A DNA stretch of 64,000 nucleotides, taken from Actinernus sp. WN-2022. Taxonomy: Eukaryota > Cnidaria > Anthozoa > Actiniaria > Actinernidae. This document shows, in pieces, positions 40,255-51,405 of the stretch; within the stretch, counting starts at the first letter, position 1; each line of letters starts with the position of its first letter. The DNA is taken from assembly GCA_030867875.1 (NCBI GenBank), contig JAOWCC010001634.1, forward strand, positions 33,561,867-33,625,866, read 5' to 3'. The notes under the pieces were generated by a model. It searched no databases. It saw nothing but the letters and a program-made list of their open reading frames with translations, and was not told the DNA's origin. The translations under genes were made by a program, and so were the position numbers.

Positions 40255-40566
40255 CTAATCATCTAGAAATACCTTATGGTTCTTCAATTCCGCCAACACC
40301 TTTGAAAAGCAATCCTTAGTGCGGCATTTCGTTTCAAGGTATTTCTTCTCGCGAATGATAAGGCGCTGTGATGCACCACATTTCGTACAAAGTCCGTAAC
40401 TCGTACGACAACCTCGGCTACACTTCGAACATGGGATGAATAAGGCGCTCCCTCTTTGTATCTGAAAGTTGTGCTGAGCGCAGTACTCTGTCGTCATAGA
40501 ACACTTCCTTACGCATTTCATATCCTTCCCTCGCATCAACCAACTACAAGTCATTATCTCAGTCAT
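40255..40566 (-). CDS. Cys-rich zinc-binding protein, 103 aa
   Basis: The frame is intact and has Cys/His groups: CSW...CVRKCSMTTEYCAQH near the N terminus, then CSKCSRGCRTSYGLCTKCG (residues about 57-75), and a single late CRTKDC. The spacing suggests two to three zinc sites. It sits next to the TFIIB-like gene on the same strand. Upstream is TATAAGGTATATATCACACG, a TATA-rich leader. Role unknown; a transcription or nucleic-acid-binding partner is plausible. Confidence 0.6.
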   Translation of the reverse strand: MTEIMTCSWLMRGKDMKCVRKCSMTTEYCAQHNFQIQRGSALFIPCSKCSRGCRTSYGLCTKCGASQRLIIREKKYLETKCRTKDCFSKVLAELKNHKVFLDD

Positions 40567-40629
40567 CGTGTGATATATACCTTATAATAGCGTATCTCTA
40601 ATAGGAATGTGAGTTGATAGAATCCTGGT

Positions 40630-40677
40630 AGTATTGTCGGTAGGTAAAATGATACCCGATATATAGCCTATCTACAA
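40630..40677 (+). repeat. Internal diverged copy of the Polinton terminus, part 1
   Basis: AGTATTGTCGGTAGGTAAAA and onward matches the left TIR tip in the same orientation with several differences. It is cut by the L2 insertion at 40678 and continues at 41929. Confidence 0.75.
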
Positions 40678-41928
40678 TAATAATAATAATACTTTATTAT
40701 TTGCTATAGCGCACTCTCCAGAAATGCCCAAATGCGCTTTACATATATATACAATTCAAATCTAAAAACCTAAGTTAAAATATAAATAACAATAATAAAT
40801 GCTAACTATATATAATAGAAATATCGGAACTTATATGAACAGTAAAAAGTTAATAATATACTAATTTAAAAAGATGTGTCTTGAGTTTCTGCTTAAAAAT
40901 TACAACACTAGGACTACACTTAATGTCCATAGGTAATTTGTTCCACATATAAGGAGCGCAAACTGAGAACGCTCTGGACCCATACGATTTGGCATGATAT
41001 GATGGCTGGCAAAAAAGCAACTTGTCAGCAGACCTAAGAGCTCTCTTTGGAACATAAGGTACAAGCAGTTCACTTAGGTACATTGGTGCTAGACCGTTAA
41101 CTATCTTGTAGGTAAACAACAAAATCTTAAAATTTATGCGCTGTTCCACTGGAAGCCAGTGCAATTCTATGAGCAAAGGCGTGATATGATCAGCCTTGCG
41201 CGACAAGGATATGAGCCTCGCAGCCGAGTTAAGAGCATACTGTAAACGCTGGGTTAAGTAGCTAGGCAGGCCATACAATAAAGAATTACAACTATCAATT
41301 CGAGACGTAACAAATACGTTAACGAGGGTCTTTGTAGATTCAATACTAAGATATCTGCGAACTTGGGAAATGTTCCTAATGTGGAAGAAGGCAGACTTGC
41401 AGATTTCACTGATATGCTTCTCAAAGTTCATTGTGCTATCGAACACAACCCCGATGTTCCGCGCAGATGGAGTTGGAGAAACTGGCGAGTGTCCGACAGT
41501 CACAGATTCCAACGATGGCTGTGGGCGATGTCTTGAGTGCAGAATCAGAAGCTCCGTCTTATCGTTGTTCATCTTCAAGTTGTTATACAGCATCCACCGA
41601 TCGATATCGCATACGCAGGCTTCAACTCGTTCACGGGACAGTTCCATATCTCCCAACACAGATGACTTGAACGTCAGGTAAATCTGCATGTCGTCAGCAT
41701 ACATATGATATGAGATGCCATGACGACGCATTATATTACCTAGAGGCGTGGTATACAACAGATATAGGATCGGCCCAAGAACAGATCCTTGTGGTACGCC
41801 GCAGGTCAATGGGCGGCTGGAAGATTTTGCATTCTCAATAACTACGAACTGCTTCCGATCGCAGAGATATGACTTGAACCATTTATGTACAGTGCCTTCA
41901 ATCCCCTACAAACGTGCCTTCAATCCCG
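40678..41928 (-). mobile_element. L2/CR1-type LINE, 5'-truncated, inserted in the Polinton
   Basis: The minus-strand frame encodes the last third of RT and the C-terminal domain (CGVPQGSVLGPILYLLY, then YHMYADDMQIYL). Its 3' end has a GC hairpin (AAAGCGCA ... TGCGCTATA) and a TTA microsatellite tail at 40678-40695. The flanks share TACAA. At the 5' junction a 22-bp unit, GTGCCTTCAATCCC plus TACAAAC, is duplicated. Same family as the L2 at 51406. Confidence 0.85.
40850..41908 (-). pseudogene. RT C-terminal part of the inserted L2 LINE
   Basis: It begins at GIEGTVHKWFKSYLCDRKQF, then holds RT motifs 5-7 with an intact YADD box and the post-RT region (ARLISLSRKADHITPLL, RALRSADKLLF), and ends KTHLFKLVYY. 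Endonuclease and RT motifs 1-4 are missing through 5' truncation. The remaining frame has no stops, so the insertion is fairly young. Confidence 0.8.
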
Positions 41929-41986
41929 TACAAACGTTGGATGGCCCCCGACCTTAATATCTTTGTTGAAATTTTGACCGCAAAAG
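41929..41986 (+). repeat. Internal diverged copy of the Polinton terminus, part 2
   Basis: TACAAACGTTGGATGGCCCC through TTTTGACCGCAAAAG continues the left-TIR-like sequence after the LINE, and then meets the right TIR head-on, making an imperfect foldback. Confidence 0.7.
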
Positions 41987-42165
41987 GTGTGAGAGCAGTA
42001 TCAAATCTCGTCATGTATGGTATTTCCAGAGATAAAAGTTGAAATTTTGTACAAAAGAACATCTATTGTGGTCAAAAATTCAACAAAAGAATCTTTGGGA
42101 GGGGGACATTTAACGTTTGTAGATAGCTGGATAGCGGGTATCATTTTACTACCGGCTATACTACT
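41980..42165 (-). repeat. Polinton right TIR
   Basis: Inverse of 26912-27096. It has an extra T within TTCTTTTGT and an A instead of G in TTTGATACTGC. The extra T means that the PolB N-terminal frame is not open on this side. Confidence 0.92.
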
Positions 42166-42315
42166 GATTACAAAAAGAAAAAATTGGGGTATCCACGCGT
42201 TTTAGAAAGTTATGGGGATGGTAGACCTCTTTATCGCTAATTTTATTTTCAAAAATTAACATTTTTTACCAAGCCCTCCCTAATAAGTCTGAAAATTGGT
42301 TTATTTTATTGTTTT

Positions 42316-42600
42316 TTGTGTTTTTTTTTTACCCGTTTAATCCATTCGCATATCACTTGTAACTCTAAAAATTTAATATACATGGTACAATGTAATCTCT
42401 GTCACCTCCAATACATAGGTGAAACCAAACGACGCCTCAAAGACAGATTCAACGAACATAGACGATCAGTTGACAAACCTAACATTAAGTCTAAACCCTC
42501 CACTGTTGCAGAAAATTTTCTTTCTAACCCTAACCATTCTAAAACTAACATGCAACTCATTCCCTTAGAACTCATGCATTCCTCACGAGACTCCAAATAT
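42316..42600 (+). pseudogene. GIY-YIG endonuclease fragment of a Penelope-like element
   Basis: The translation SHITCNSKNLIYMVQCNLCHLQYIGETKRR gives the C-x-n-LIYMVQC-x2-C zinc pattern and YIGET block of Penelope GIY-YIG endonucleases, followed by FNEHRRSVD. This domain nicks target DNA. The RT part is absent. At about 42600 the frame fuses to an unrelated LINE. Confidence 0.8.
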
Positions 42601-44748
42601 TTTGAAAGAGCAATGCAAATTTTATCAAGAATTGAATAAGAAAATTGAGGAGTTTGATATAGAAAACGACGCTAAATTGATAATTGGGGGCGATTTTAAT
42701 GTAGCGTTGGACCCGTTTTTAGATTGTCAAGGTGGTTCGCCAACTACAAAGGAGTCTTCCAAATATATAGATGATATGATGCTTAATTATGATCTAATTG
42801 ATATTTGGAGAGTACGGAACCCGTCAAAAAAAATGTTTACTTGGAGACACAAAAAGCCGATTATACAACGACGTTTAGATTACTGGCTTATTAGCGATGT
42901 TTTGCAGGAGGATGTAGAATCAGTGGATAATATTACTGCAATTAAGTCGGATCATTCGGCTATCCAATTAAATATTAATTCTTTAAAAAATCAAGAACGC
43001 GGCCCCTCTTTCTGGAAATTTAATTGTAGTTTATTAGAAAATTCAGATTATATTAAATTAATCTCTAATTATTATCCAGAATGGCTTGAGGAATTTAAGG
43101 AGATTCAAGATAAAAGAGTATTATGGGATATCTTAAAATATAAGATAAGAAAAGAAACGATAAGCTTTTCAAAAGAAGTAGCATGGAAAAGAAGAAATCG
43201 ATTATCAGAGATAGAAGAGAAATTGAAATATCATCAAGAATAATTATCCCTTTATCCTAGTTCTAAAAATATGGAAGATCTTGAGAGATTCCAAAGTGAA
43301 TATAATAAGGAGATTGAGTATGTAACTAGGGGGTCGATCATTCGCTCAAGAGTTCAATGGTTCGAGCAAGGCGAGAAAAATAATCTTTTCTTCTTAAATT
43401 TAGAAAATACAAAGAGGAGAAAAAGCTGCGTCCGTCAGCTGGTAGATGGAGATAAGAAAAAGATTACAGACATTAAGAAAATTATGAATGAAATTCAAAA
43501 ATATTATTCTAATTTGTACTCGGCGAAAAACGTAAATGATGACTCTGATTTTTTTAATAATTTAACAACGTTAACTGAAACGGAGAGGCTCCCTGGAGAA
43601 GGGAAGATTACAAAAGGGGAATGTTATAATGCTCTAAATTGTTTTAAAAACAATAAATCACCAGGAAATGATGGACTAACGGCGGAGTTCTATAAAACTT
43701 TTTGGAACTTGGTAAGCGACCAAGTAGTTGATTGCTTTAATTACTCCTTTTTGTACGGCGAACTTTCAGTCACACAAAGGTAGGCTATAATTAAACTGAT
43801 TGAAAAGAAAGACAAAGATAGAAGATTTATTACAAATTGACGACCAATATCTCTCATAAATGTAGATTCTAAAATTGCATCAAAGGTGATTGCAAAGCGC
43901 CTAGATAATATTCTACCGATAATAATTGGTTCAGATCAATTGGCTTTTGTTAAAGGTAGATCAATTTTTGATGCTGTCCGTTCTATTGATGATATTGTTA
44001 ATTTTATTAAGAAAAATAATTTTAATGGTCTTTTAGTTGCAATTGACTTTGAAAAAGCATTTGACAGTATAAATAGAAAATATTTGCTTAGAACTTTGAA
44101 AAGCTTTAATTTTGGTCCAGAATTTATTCGATGGGTAGAAGTCTTTTATACAAATATAACAAGCTGTGTTCTAAACAATGGTTTCGCAACTAACCATTTT
44201 CATGTTAGCTCGGGTGTACGCCAGGGTGTTCCTTTGGCTCCCTTATTGTTTATTTTAGTTATGGAAACCCTACTTACACGTATTCGATCGAGTACAGATT
44301 TTAAAGGTATTACAGTTATGAATCATGAATTCCGTTGCACCGCTTTTGCGGTGACTTAACAATTTTTTTAAACGATAAGGATTCTTACTTTTCAATATTG
44401 GAAATAATAAAAGCCTTCAAAAGATGCTCTGGTCTCAATTTAAACGACTCTAAAACGGAAGTACTGTGTCTTGGAGAAATAGGAATAATAGCAAAAGATT
44501 TGAACGTCAAAGAATTACGTAAGTCAGTTAAAATTCTTGGTATTCACTTTACAAATGATCATAATTTACAAAAAAAACTCAACCATGACAATGTTTTACA
44601 CGCTATTAAATCTCTTCTTGCGTCATGGAAATGGCGTGGTTTAACTTTGCTGGGGAGGAATCAGATTTTTAAGTCTTTTGTATTACCCACGAGCAATTCG
44701 CTAGCATGGTTCCTTCACAAACTAATCTTCAATGTGAGCCCGCCATAA
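42601..44748 (+). pseudogene. L1/Tx1-type LINE, truncated endonuclease plus RT, several breaks
   Basis: An APE endonuclease end (IIGGDFNVALDP, RLDYWLIS, SDHSAIQLNI) leads to a linker with an in-frame TAA at 43241-43243, then RT: NNKSPGNDGLTAEFYKTFW, in-frame TAG and TGA near 43780-43840, RPISLINVD, LLVAIDFEKAFDSI and SSGVRQGVPLAPLLF. The catalytic FADD box is destroyed by a one-base loss near 44350 (GCGGTGACTTA). A further frame holds LKRCSGLNLN-type post-catalytic sequence. It ends at 44746 with no clear tail. The element is inactive. Confidence 0.85.
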
Positions 44749-45876
44749 ATCTGGCCTTTGGAAGTTATGTCTAGTGTATAGGCATGCGCATTAGATATTC
44801 GATTCCATCACCACCCCCAGCGGATATAATTGTTCGCAGAGCGTTCGTGCAACGTCTGGATTGTGTTCGTCGCATGTGCGCGATCAAAAGGAGGAGAAAG
44901 TTAACTATCACTGGCGAAGTTTGTATCACACTTTCAACCTACTTTAGCCACATTTATCGGATCTTCATAGCCTTAACTGAGTTGGTTATTTGCAACGAAA
45001 AGTTGTCACGAAGGTTAACGTCGAAATTAACATGAACTAACACGGGATATTTTGACTTTTGAATAACAACTGAACTACAAGAAGAACCACTGTCAGAATT
45101 TCGCATTCTCTCACCATTCTTCAGAGGAATCATATGAAGTTGGGCCTCTTTTCTGATCTGATGGAGAAGATAACCTTTTTCTGGATTAAAACTTCTGTGA
45201 TGAAAGGTACTTCATTTTCAGGTGTTTTCAATACAACGGAGTATCCAAGTCGAAGTTCTGGCTAGAAAGTGTTTCGATTTCATAGGCAATACGATGGATA
45301 GCTTGAGGAAGAGTTGCGAGACAAAACTGAAAGCTATTCAGTTTTGGTAACGTTCTTTAGAGACTGCTTCACACTGGAATTTAATTCGACCGAATTTTGT
45401 TATTAACAACGTTAGCATTGTACTATAAATGTCACTATATTGTGGCTTTGTGGAAGGAAAACTGTAAGGCGAACCATTTTAACATATGTAAAAATATATT
45501 TTACTTTAGACACTGGGCAACATATTGTTGTAGTCGGATTGTCGTTGCTGATGGCTAACACCAGAATATTTCATCATTTCTGAACAGGTATGAGGCCCTC
45601 TCCATATCATGTTAGTTTCTTTTAAATTCTGTAATATGCAAATTATCATTTGCTTGTGTTTATGAGTTTTATACGCGCGATTTATGCCACAGACATTGTA
45701 AATATTACTTAATTTTGGTAGCTGCGCTGATTGTGATAGTTTGATTATTTATTTTGTCTGTCTCATTCATTAATTTTGTTGAAAGCTAAACAACAAATTC
45801 TTACTATTTGGCGTGTCAGTTTACAAAAAAAAATGACCGCCAGCCAATTTTTTTATGATTTGATTTCGCTTACCGT
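44749..45876. other. No gene recognised
   Basis: Stop-rich AT-rich sequence; an ACAG/GTATGAG boundary near 45586 is not supported as a splice site by any reading frame. Confidence 0.35.
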
Positions 45877-45969
45877 GCGAGCAGAGGTTTCACATCTCTT
45901 TGCCATTGCTGTCCTTTCCCTTTCTTTTGGCGGACGGAACAGGCAAAGAGATGAGAAACCTCTGCTCGC
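45877..45969 (+). mobile_element. Foldback MITE with 28-bp arms
   Basis: GCGAGCAGAGGTTTC-A-CATCTCTTTGCC at 45877-45904 and its inverse at 45942-45969 with one mismatch, loop 37 bp. Non-coding. Confidence 0.8.
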
Positions 45970-46171
45970 TGGGTAGGTTTCGCTGCATGAACACAATTTG
46001 TACACCTGCATGCTCTTGGGCAAATTGTAATGATGAAAATTGTAATGATGAAAATAAGCTACACGCACATATCATGTATGTTGATATGAAAATGAAAAGA
46101 TTCAAACAAAATTCAGCTATAATTGTTTTATCCGAGTATTGAGTATTCTTAACAATATCTGAGTATTATAG

Positions 46172-46310
46172 AGTGATTTTCATAAACCTGTGAAACAGAT
46201 ACTAGAATATTTAGTGCAATTAAATGCTAATTCTATTGTTTTCTTTTGTGTATATTTGACTATTAGATGTTAACAAGCAATAATTGTTTCACAGGTTTAT
46301 GAAAATCACT
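46172..46310 (+). mobile_element. 139-bp MITE with perfect 26-bp TIRs
   Basis: AGTGATTTTCATAAACCTGT... (46172-46197) and its exact inverse (46285-46310). AT-rich centre, no ORF. Target duplication not clear. Confidence 0.85.
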
Positions 46311-47165
46311 TTAACATCAGTAGTACAGTCTTTGTATGTATTTTCATATTTTGCTATTCTTTAAAGCAATAAACATTTTTTTAAAGGAAGGATTGGCTTG
46401 TTTACACTTAAAAAGATGACTTAAGTTGCTGTATTTGGAACATTTCCTCTGTTTTCTTCAGATTTGGTACTGGGATTGCTGTGAAGCTACATGTACTGCT
46501 ACTGAGCAGTTTATAGTGACATCTAAGCTTCTTTTTCTTGAATGGTGGCATATATACACCAACTGCATTCAATTATTTAGACCTAGCGGGCCATTAGAGC
46601 TATGTGACCCTGTGAACAGGATTAAAAAACACTTAAGTTTAATAAGCCTTGAAACAACTATAATGGCTAATCAAAGTCTGCATCTCATTTATCTCTAACA
46701 AGAAAAAGAGGTGGAATAGAGCTGGATTCTTGCAACTATAACTCTGTTTAAACGTCATTTGTTCTTGCCATTAGAGTTTCAAGCTTTTGTTCAGGTACAT
46801 TCTTATTTTGATATTTTTGAATAATTAGAAGAGCATGAGGTATACCTTAAAGTGCCCCTACGATCAAATTTTGACATATCATTGTTTTTGCATATTCATA
46901 AAGTAGAGTTCATATATTATTACCAGTTCAAATTGTTTTTCGATACAACGACAGGAAGTCTTATTTTTTTAGCTCCGAATATTGAATCTACACGTCCGCC
47001 ATTACTGGAAGCCGTTCCCTTTGTTCAGCTTAAAACAAAGGTTTATTCACCGGAAGTGATGTCATACACTTAACGCTCGCCTGCAGAACACAACGCCTGG
47101 AGGCATATTTCTACTAAAAACGTCTTCACGTACATAAGAAGAAAGTTATATTTATTTTTGCGAGG
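46311..47165. other. No gene recognised
   Basis: Short frames only. A block from TTAAAGTGCCCCTACGATCA (46847) has the look of a dispersed repeat, but there is no second copy in the window. Confidence 0.35.
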
Positions 47166-47199
47166 TTGGCTACTTTTTTATGCGTGCACTATTTCGCGC

Positions 47200-48138
47200 C
47201 ACGAGGTTATCGTAATCTGAATCAGGACCTTGTTAACGTTAATGAATGGCTTATCGCGAATAAGCTCACTCTCAATAAATCGAAGACAGAATTCATTTTA
47301 ATTGGATCAAGACAAAAATTAAGTACCTTTAATAACCCTCCGTCACTAACAATTGATGGGGCTCCCATAAAACAGGTATCGAATGCAAAACCCCTCGGTG
47401 TTCATATCGATGAGAATCTGTCCTGGAACAATACATATTGATAAGTTGTGTAAGAAAATTGCCTCTGGCATCGGTGCCCTCAAGCGCATTGCACCATTTG
47501 TCCCCCGCAAAACACTGCAGTCTATTTTCAATTCACTGGTGCAACCACATTTTGATTACTGTAGTGTTGTGTGGGGAAGTTGCAATAGAACCCTTGCTAA
47601 CAAACTCCAAAAATTACAAAACCGTGCGGCTCGGGTTTTAACCTTTTGCAGCTATGATGCTAATGCTGATTATCTCTTTGAAATACTTGGCTGGAAAAAA
47701 CTTGAAACTCAACGCCAAATTCATAAAGCTGTTATGGTCTATAAATCGCTTAATGGACTCGCCCCTGACTATCTTCGTTCGAAATTTGTTGACCGCAGCA
47801 GCGTTACGAATTATTCTCTAAGAGACACTGAGAGCAAACTTGCTATTCCTCTGCCCCGCACCAACTTTCTCAAAGATAGCTTTGGCTATAGTGGTGCGGT
47901 CCTATGGAATAGCCTTCCGATTGAGTTGCGGCAAGCCAGAACTCTAAGTAGATTTCGCTCTGGTTGCAGCAGTTTCTTTTCTTATCTTAGCTTAACTTAA
48001 TTTTAAATTAGCACACGGCACTCATGGAAAGCAGGTTTTTATTTGAGCTAATTTTAAATGTAATTTTATATTGTAAACTTTTTACAAAACCCTGATGAGC
48101 GTACCGTGTATAAATAAAGATTACTTACTTACTTACTA
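47200..48138 (+). mobile_element. 5'-truncated LINE with TTAC-repeat tail
   Basis: The reading begins after the RT catalytic box with NEWLIANKLTLNKSKTEFIL and continues, with one frame change near 47438 (after LSWNN), into HIDKLCKKIASGIGALKRI, QNRAARVLTFCSYD and a stop at 48000. A 3' UTR follows and ends in ATTACTTACTTACTTAC at about 48119-48136. The LINE is of the CR1/Jockey group. Confidence 0.8.
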
Positions 48139-48529
48139 TCTTTCTTACATGACAACCCGATGCCTATTCATCAGAATACATTTTCTGTGCTAAATGACGA
48201 GAGTTTACAATCATCTGACCGACAACCCACTATTAAAGAAAGGGACCATGAAGTACGGTAGTACGGTTAAAACAATGAATATATGCCTGCTCAAATGCAG
48301 TGTGTTAAATGAATAAGTAGTGTTTAAATTAAAAGGTCAACATACGAGAAAAACAAAAATATTAAATTACATATATACTAGGGGAGCAGAGAATGAAAGT
48401 CACCGCGCTACCGGCCACTCCTAAAGACTGCTAAATTCAGTAAATAATCCTTTCCTTTGGTTATTACTAAGAGGATTTCAAATGAAAGTGTATTTCATCT
48501 TCAATCTCATGTGGCCCGAGTGAAAGCCC

Positions 48530-48765
48530 AGATGGGCTCTTGTTCTTAGTTTAAATTGAGATTTCATGAGCGATCTAAGAGATAAGGGTAGACCATTCCA
48601 GATATGTGCACCAATTCTTGAGAAAGAAGCACCGGTTGTGAAAAACCCCAACTGGATCCAGGAGAACTTGACTGTGAGAGTAAAACACACGCGACCTAAA
48701 GGTTTTACACTCTTATTTCTAGGCGTAATTAAGTACAACGAGCCACCAGAAAGTAGAAAGCCCAA
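48530..48765 (-). pseudogene. LINE C-terminal fragment
   Basis: The minus-strand peptide TTGASFSRIGAHIWNGLPLS has the FS-x-x-x-IWNxLP block of LINE C-termini. Only about 70 residues are recognisable. Confidence 0.5.
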
Positions 48766-48965
48766 TACAAGATGGCGACTTTACCCATTCAAGGGAGAAG
48801 AGTCAATGCGTAAGTAGGACTACGTATTTCTAATGGTGCATTCGGTTGATTGTATTCCGGAATAATAATAATAATACACAGAATGATACTCCAAATAGTT
48901 GTATCGGGATTTTTATGCCACTGGAATACTAACTGTGTTTTTGCCTTCGGGATTTTCATAACATT

Positions 48966-49137
48966 AGAGTGTGTCTGTCGAGGGCCTATCGCCTGATAGC
49001 TACCCGCCGAAATTTGATGTTCTTAAAACAAATATAGGCACGAGAACGAAGTTCGAGGGCTTATACATGCATGCTATTTTAAGAACATCAAATTTCCGCG
49101 TGTAACTGTCAGCTAAGTCACTCGACAGACACACTCT
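48966..49137 (+). mobile_element. 172-bp MITE with 17-bp TIRs
   Basis: AGAGTGTGTCTGTCGAG (48966-48982) and its exact inverse (49121-49137). A second inner inverted pair (AAATTTGATGTTCTTAAA, TTTAAGAACATCAAATTT) makes a larger foldback. Confidence 0.85.
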
Positions 49138-51280
49138 GTTTGGTTAATAGTTCCAGCCTAGAGCGGCCGTAAGAAGATATAGACTAAATATAATCATGCA
49201 TATACATGTATTACACGTTTTGTTTCAGCCGTCATGTATATCCACAGACAGAGCGCATACCTTCTGGGCAGACAGAGACACGTAAGTGAATACACTACAT
49301 AAGTATGGGCTACGAACGGCCCTGGGTTTTAAAATGCTGGCGTGCTTGTCAGATTTGTCAAGGAATTCAACCAAAATATTGTGACAGTCATTTTCTCTTG
49401 GGTCAGGTGGAGGGGGGGGGGGGGGGGGGAGGGGGTACTTGTATGATAAAATGGGTACCTGGGCAGTTTGCAGAGAAAAAAATGGCCCCAAAACTCGGAT
49501 TTCGAACACGAATCGTCTACCTCTTTTATTGGATGAATATTGGATGAATCATCTATAACATGCGATATATTTTTTTTACTTTACGACAAACCCGGGCCCG
49601 GAAATCGGAATTAGTTTTAAACCCGGACTGCGAATCGCCGCACATATGTATTACGGCATGAACAAGAGTGCGCCGGTGAGCGGTTAACTTCTGAGGCCAC
49701 ACAATACACCGCTAGACTGATTCGGTCTATTTTCATTCCTCAGATAGCGGACATTCCCATAGATCACGCATCTTGCTCAAAGCAGCACGCCGTGTTACAG
49801 TACAGACTCGTCAACTATGACAAACCAGACGGCACAGTTGGACTAAGAGTCAAGTAAGATTCTACTCCAATTCCGCGTCACACAGCTTGCAATACAGCTG
49901 TTACAAAGTACGTTGTCGGACGAGAGCCTTAAAACTGCACACCGACAAGAGAGAAAGGAAATATGGATATTGACTGGATGTATAAAACAGTCATGTTTCA
50001 TGTTTCTTTGTTTCAACAACAAAGAAATTATCCACTGGCGAGCCATTTGGATGTTAAAGTTTCTACCTTTTTTTTTAACTGTTCAGTGATCGATCCCATA
50101 CAACTTTTTGGTCTTGTGATGCAGGCCTTTATCCGACAACGTTATTTAAAGTGGCTGTATACAGTGATGTAGTGGTCTGTCGGTTTTGCAGCAGTCGATA
50201 ATCGCTCATAGAATTACTAATATGGTCATTTATTATACGACTTGGCGTTTTCGAGTGCAAATACAGGATAAAACGAGTGCAAGTATAATAAACAATTTAT
50301 TACACACAAAATTGTTTAATACGGCTGGTAATTTTTTTCTCGCCTTTCAGGCTCGAAAAAAAAAAAAAGTTCGTAAAAATACTCAGCCGTATTACACAAC
50401 TGTAATAACCACGTTTATTTTTGTATTCGCCAATATGCACTTCAACTTCGGTGAATAATTATTAATTAAAAATCTAATTTACTATTGACTTTATTCATAA
50501 AAGCATTAAAAAGAGGCCACTTGTCTCAGGAAGAGAACAAATAAATATACAGTCAATGGCAGAGCATTTACGTTAAGTAACAGTGCGTGTAAAAACTAGA
50601 CAAAATTCTATTGTTCAGTGGCAATAGGCTTTTGGCGCCGTAGAATTTTCTGGTTTCCTTACAGAACACACCTCAACCCCTAACTAAGTCATTTCTGAAA
50701 TCAAATCCATCGAAAGTGCGTCTTAAAACTAGTCCTGCAAAATCATTTCGTCCAATCAGTAGAGCTCAAACTAATAACGAAGAAAGCTTTCAGTTTCCAA
50801 CTTAGAATTTTCGTCATATTAAAAATTATGAGCGCTTTCACTACCGACTGACAATTCAAATCTGTAAAAAAACTGGGAGAAAATAATATTCTTAACGTTT
50901 TCGTGGATTTTGGTGTCTAAGCCAATGAGGTGAACAAATGAAACAATACGCTATTAAGCACTTTCTACATTCCTTTACCGTTGGACTGCCTTAGCCTCCT
51001 CCGCAGGCAACTCTCTTCTGAATTTATTTCGGATTGGGATCCCTGTGGCGAGCGAGACGAAGAAAACAATTGGGCTTCCTGTGGTAAAAATGAGGAGAAA
51101 ACCTAGGGAGAGGAAGAGAAAAAGAGAAAGAGTTGCCTGCAAAAAATCGAGCCGTTGGGCCATCCAAATTCACCTACATGGACGCCGAAATTCACCCCGG
51201 GTACCCTAAGTAATTGTAGATGTGACAAACGTTCCCCGCCGACTCCAGCAGAGTGGCATATTCGTGTTGGCGGCGTAAAC
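49138..51280. other. Intergenic; G-run and AT-rich DNA, no gene recognised
   Basis: A G-run of 19 or so (49411-49429, with one A soon after) is the only marked structure. The 5' region of the host gene starting at 51281 lies at its right end; TATA and initiator signals are not clear. Confidence 0.4.
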
Positions 51281-51405
51281 ATGGCGGACGGTGAAGATTC
51301 CCCTTGCCAAACGAGAAAGTTAAAATCAAAAATACCGCGATATGTTCATTCTAAAGTTCCTGTGTGTAGTTTAGAGCACAAGAAGATCCTTAAAGATGTT
51401 AAAAG

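Larger units (their letters stand above)
26912..42165. mobile_element. Polinton/Maverick (adintovirus-like) element
   Basis: Ends AGCAGTATAGCC (26912) and its near-inverse (to 42165) open TIRs of about 185 bp that differ by only three small changes. A perfect 5-bp direct repeat GATTA abuts both ends (26907-26911, 42166-42170); Polintons usually make 6-bp duplications and have AG...CT/TC ends. The cargo combines protein-primed DNA polymerase B, retroviral-type integrase, packaging ATPase and a major capsid protein with capsid-associated genes: the defining Polinton set. No adenain-type protease was recognised. Most genes are broken by stops or frameshifts and PolB lacks its palm, so this copy cannot act alone. 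It holds an L2/CR1 LINE at 40678-41928. Confidence 0.93.

Noticed and set aside
48091..48110. CTGATGAG in a LINE 3' UTR, considered as a second hammerhead
   Set aside because: No stem II and no GAAA follow.
49305..49547. Open frame with a poly-glycine stretch
   Set aside because: Produced by the G-run at 49411-49429; no conserved sequence around it.
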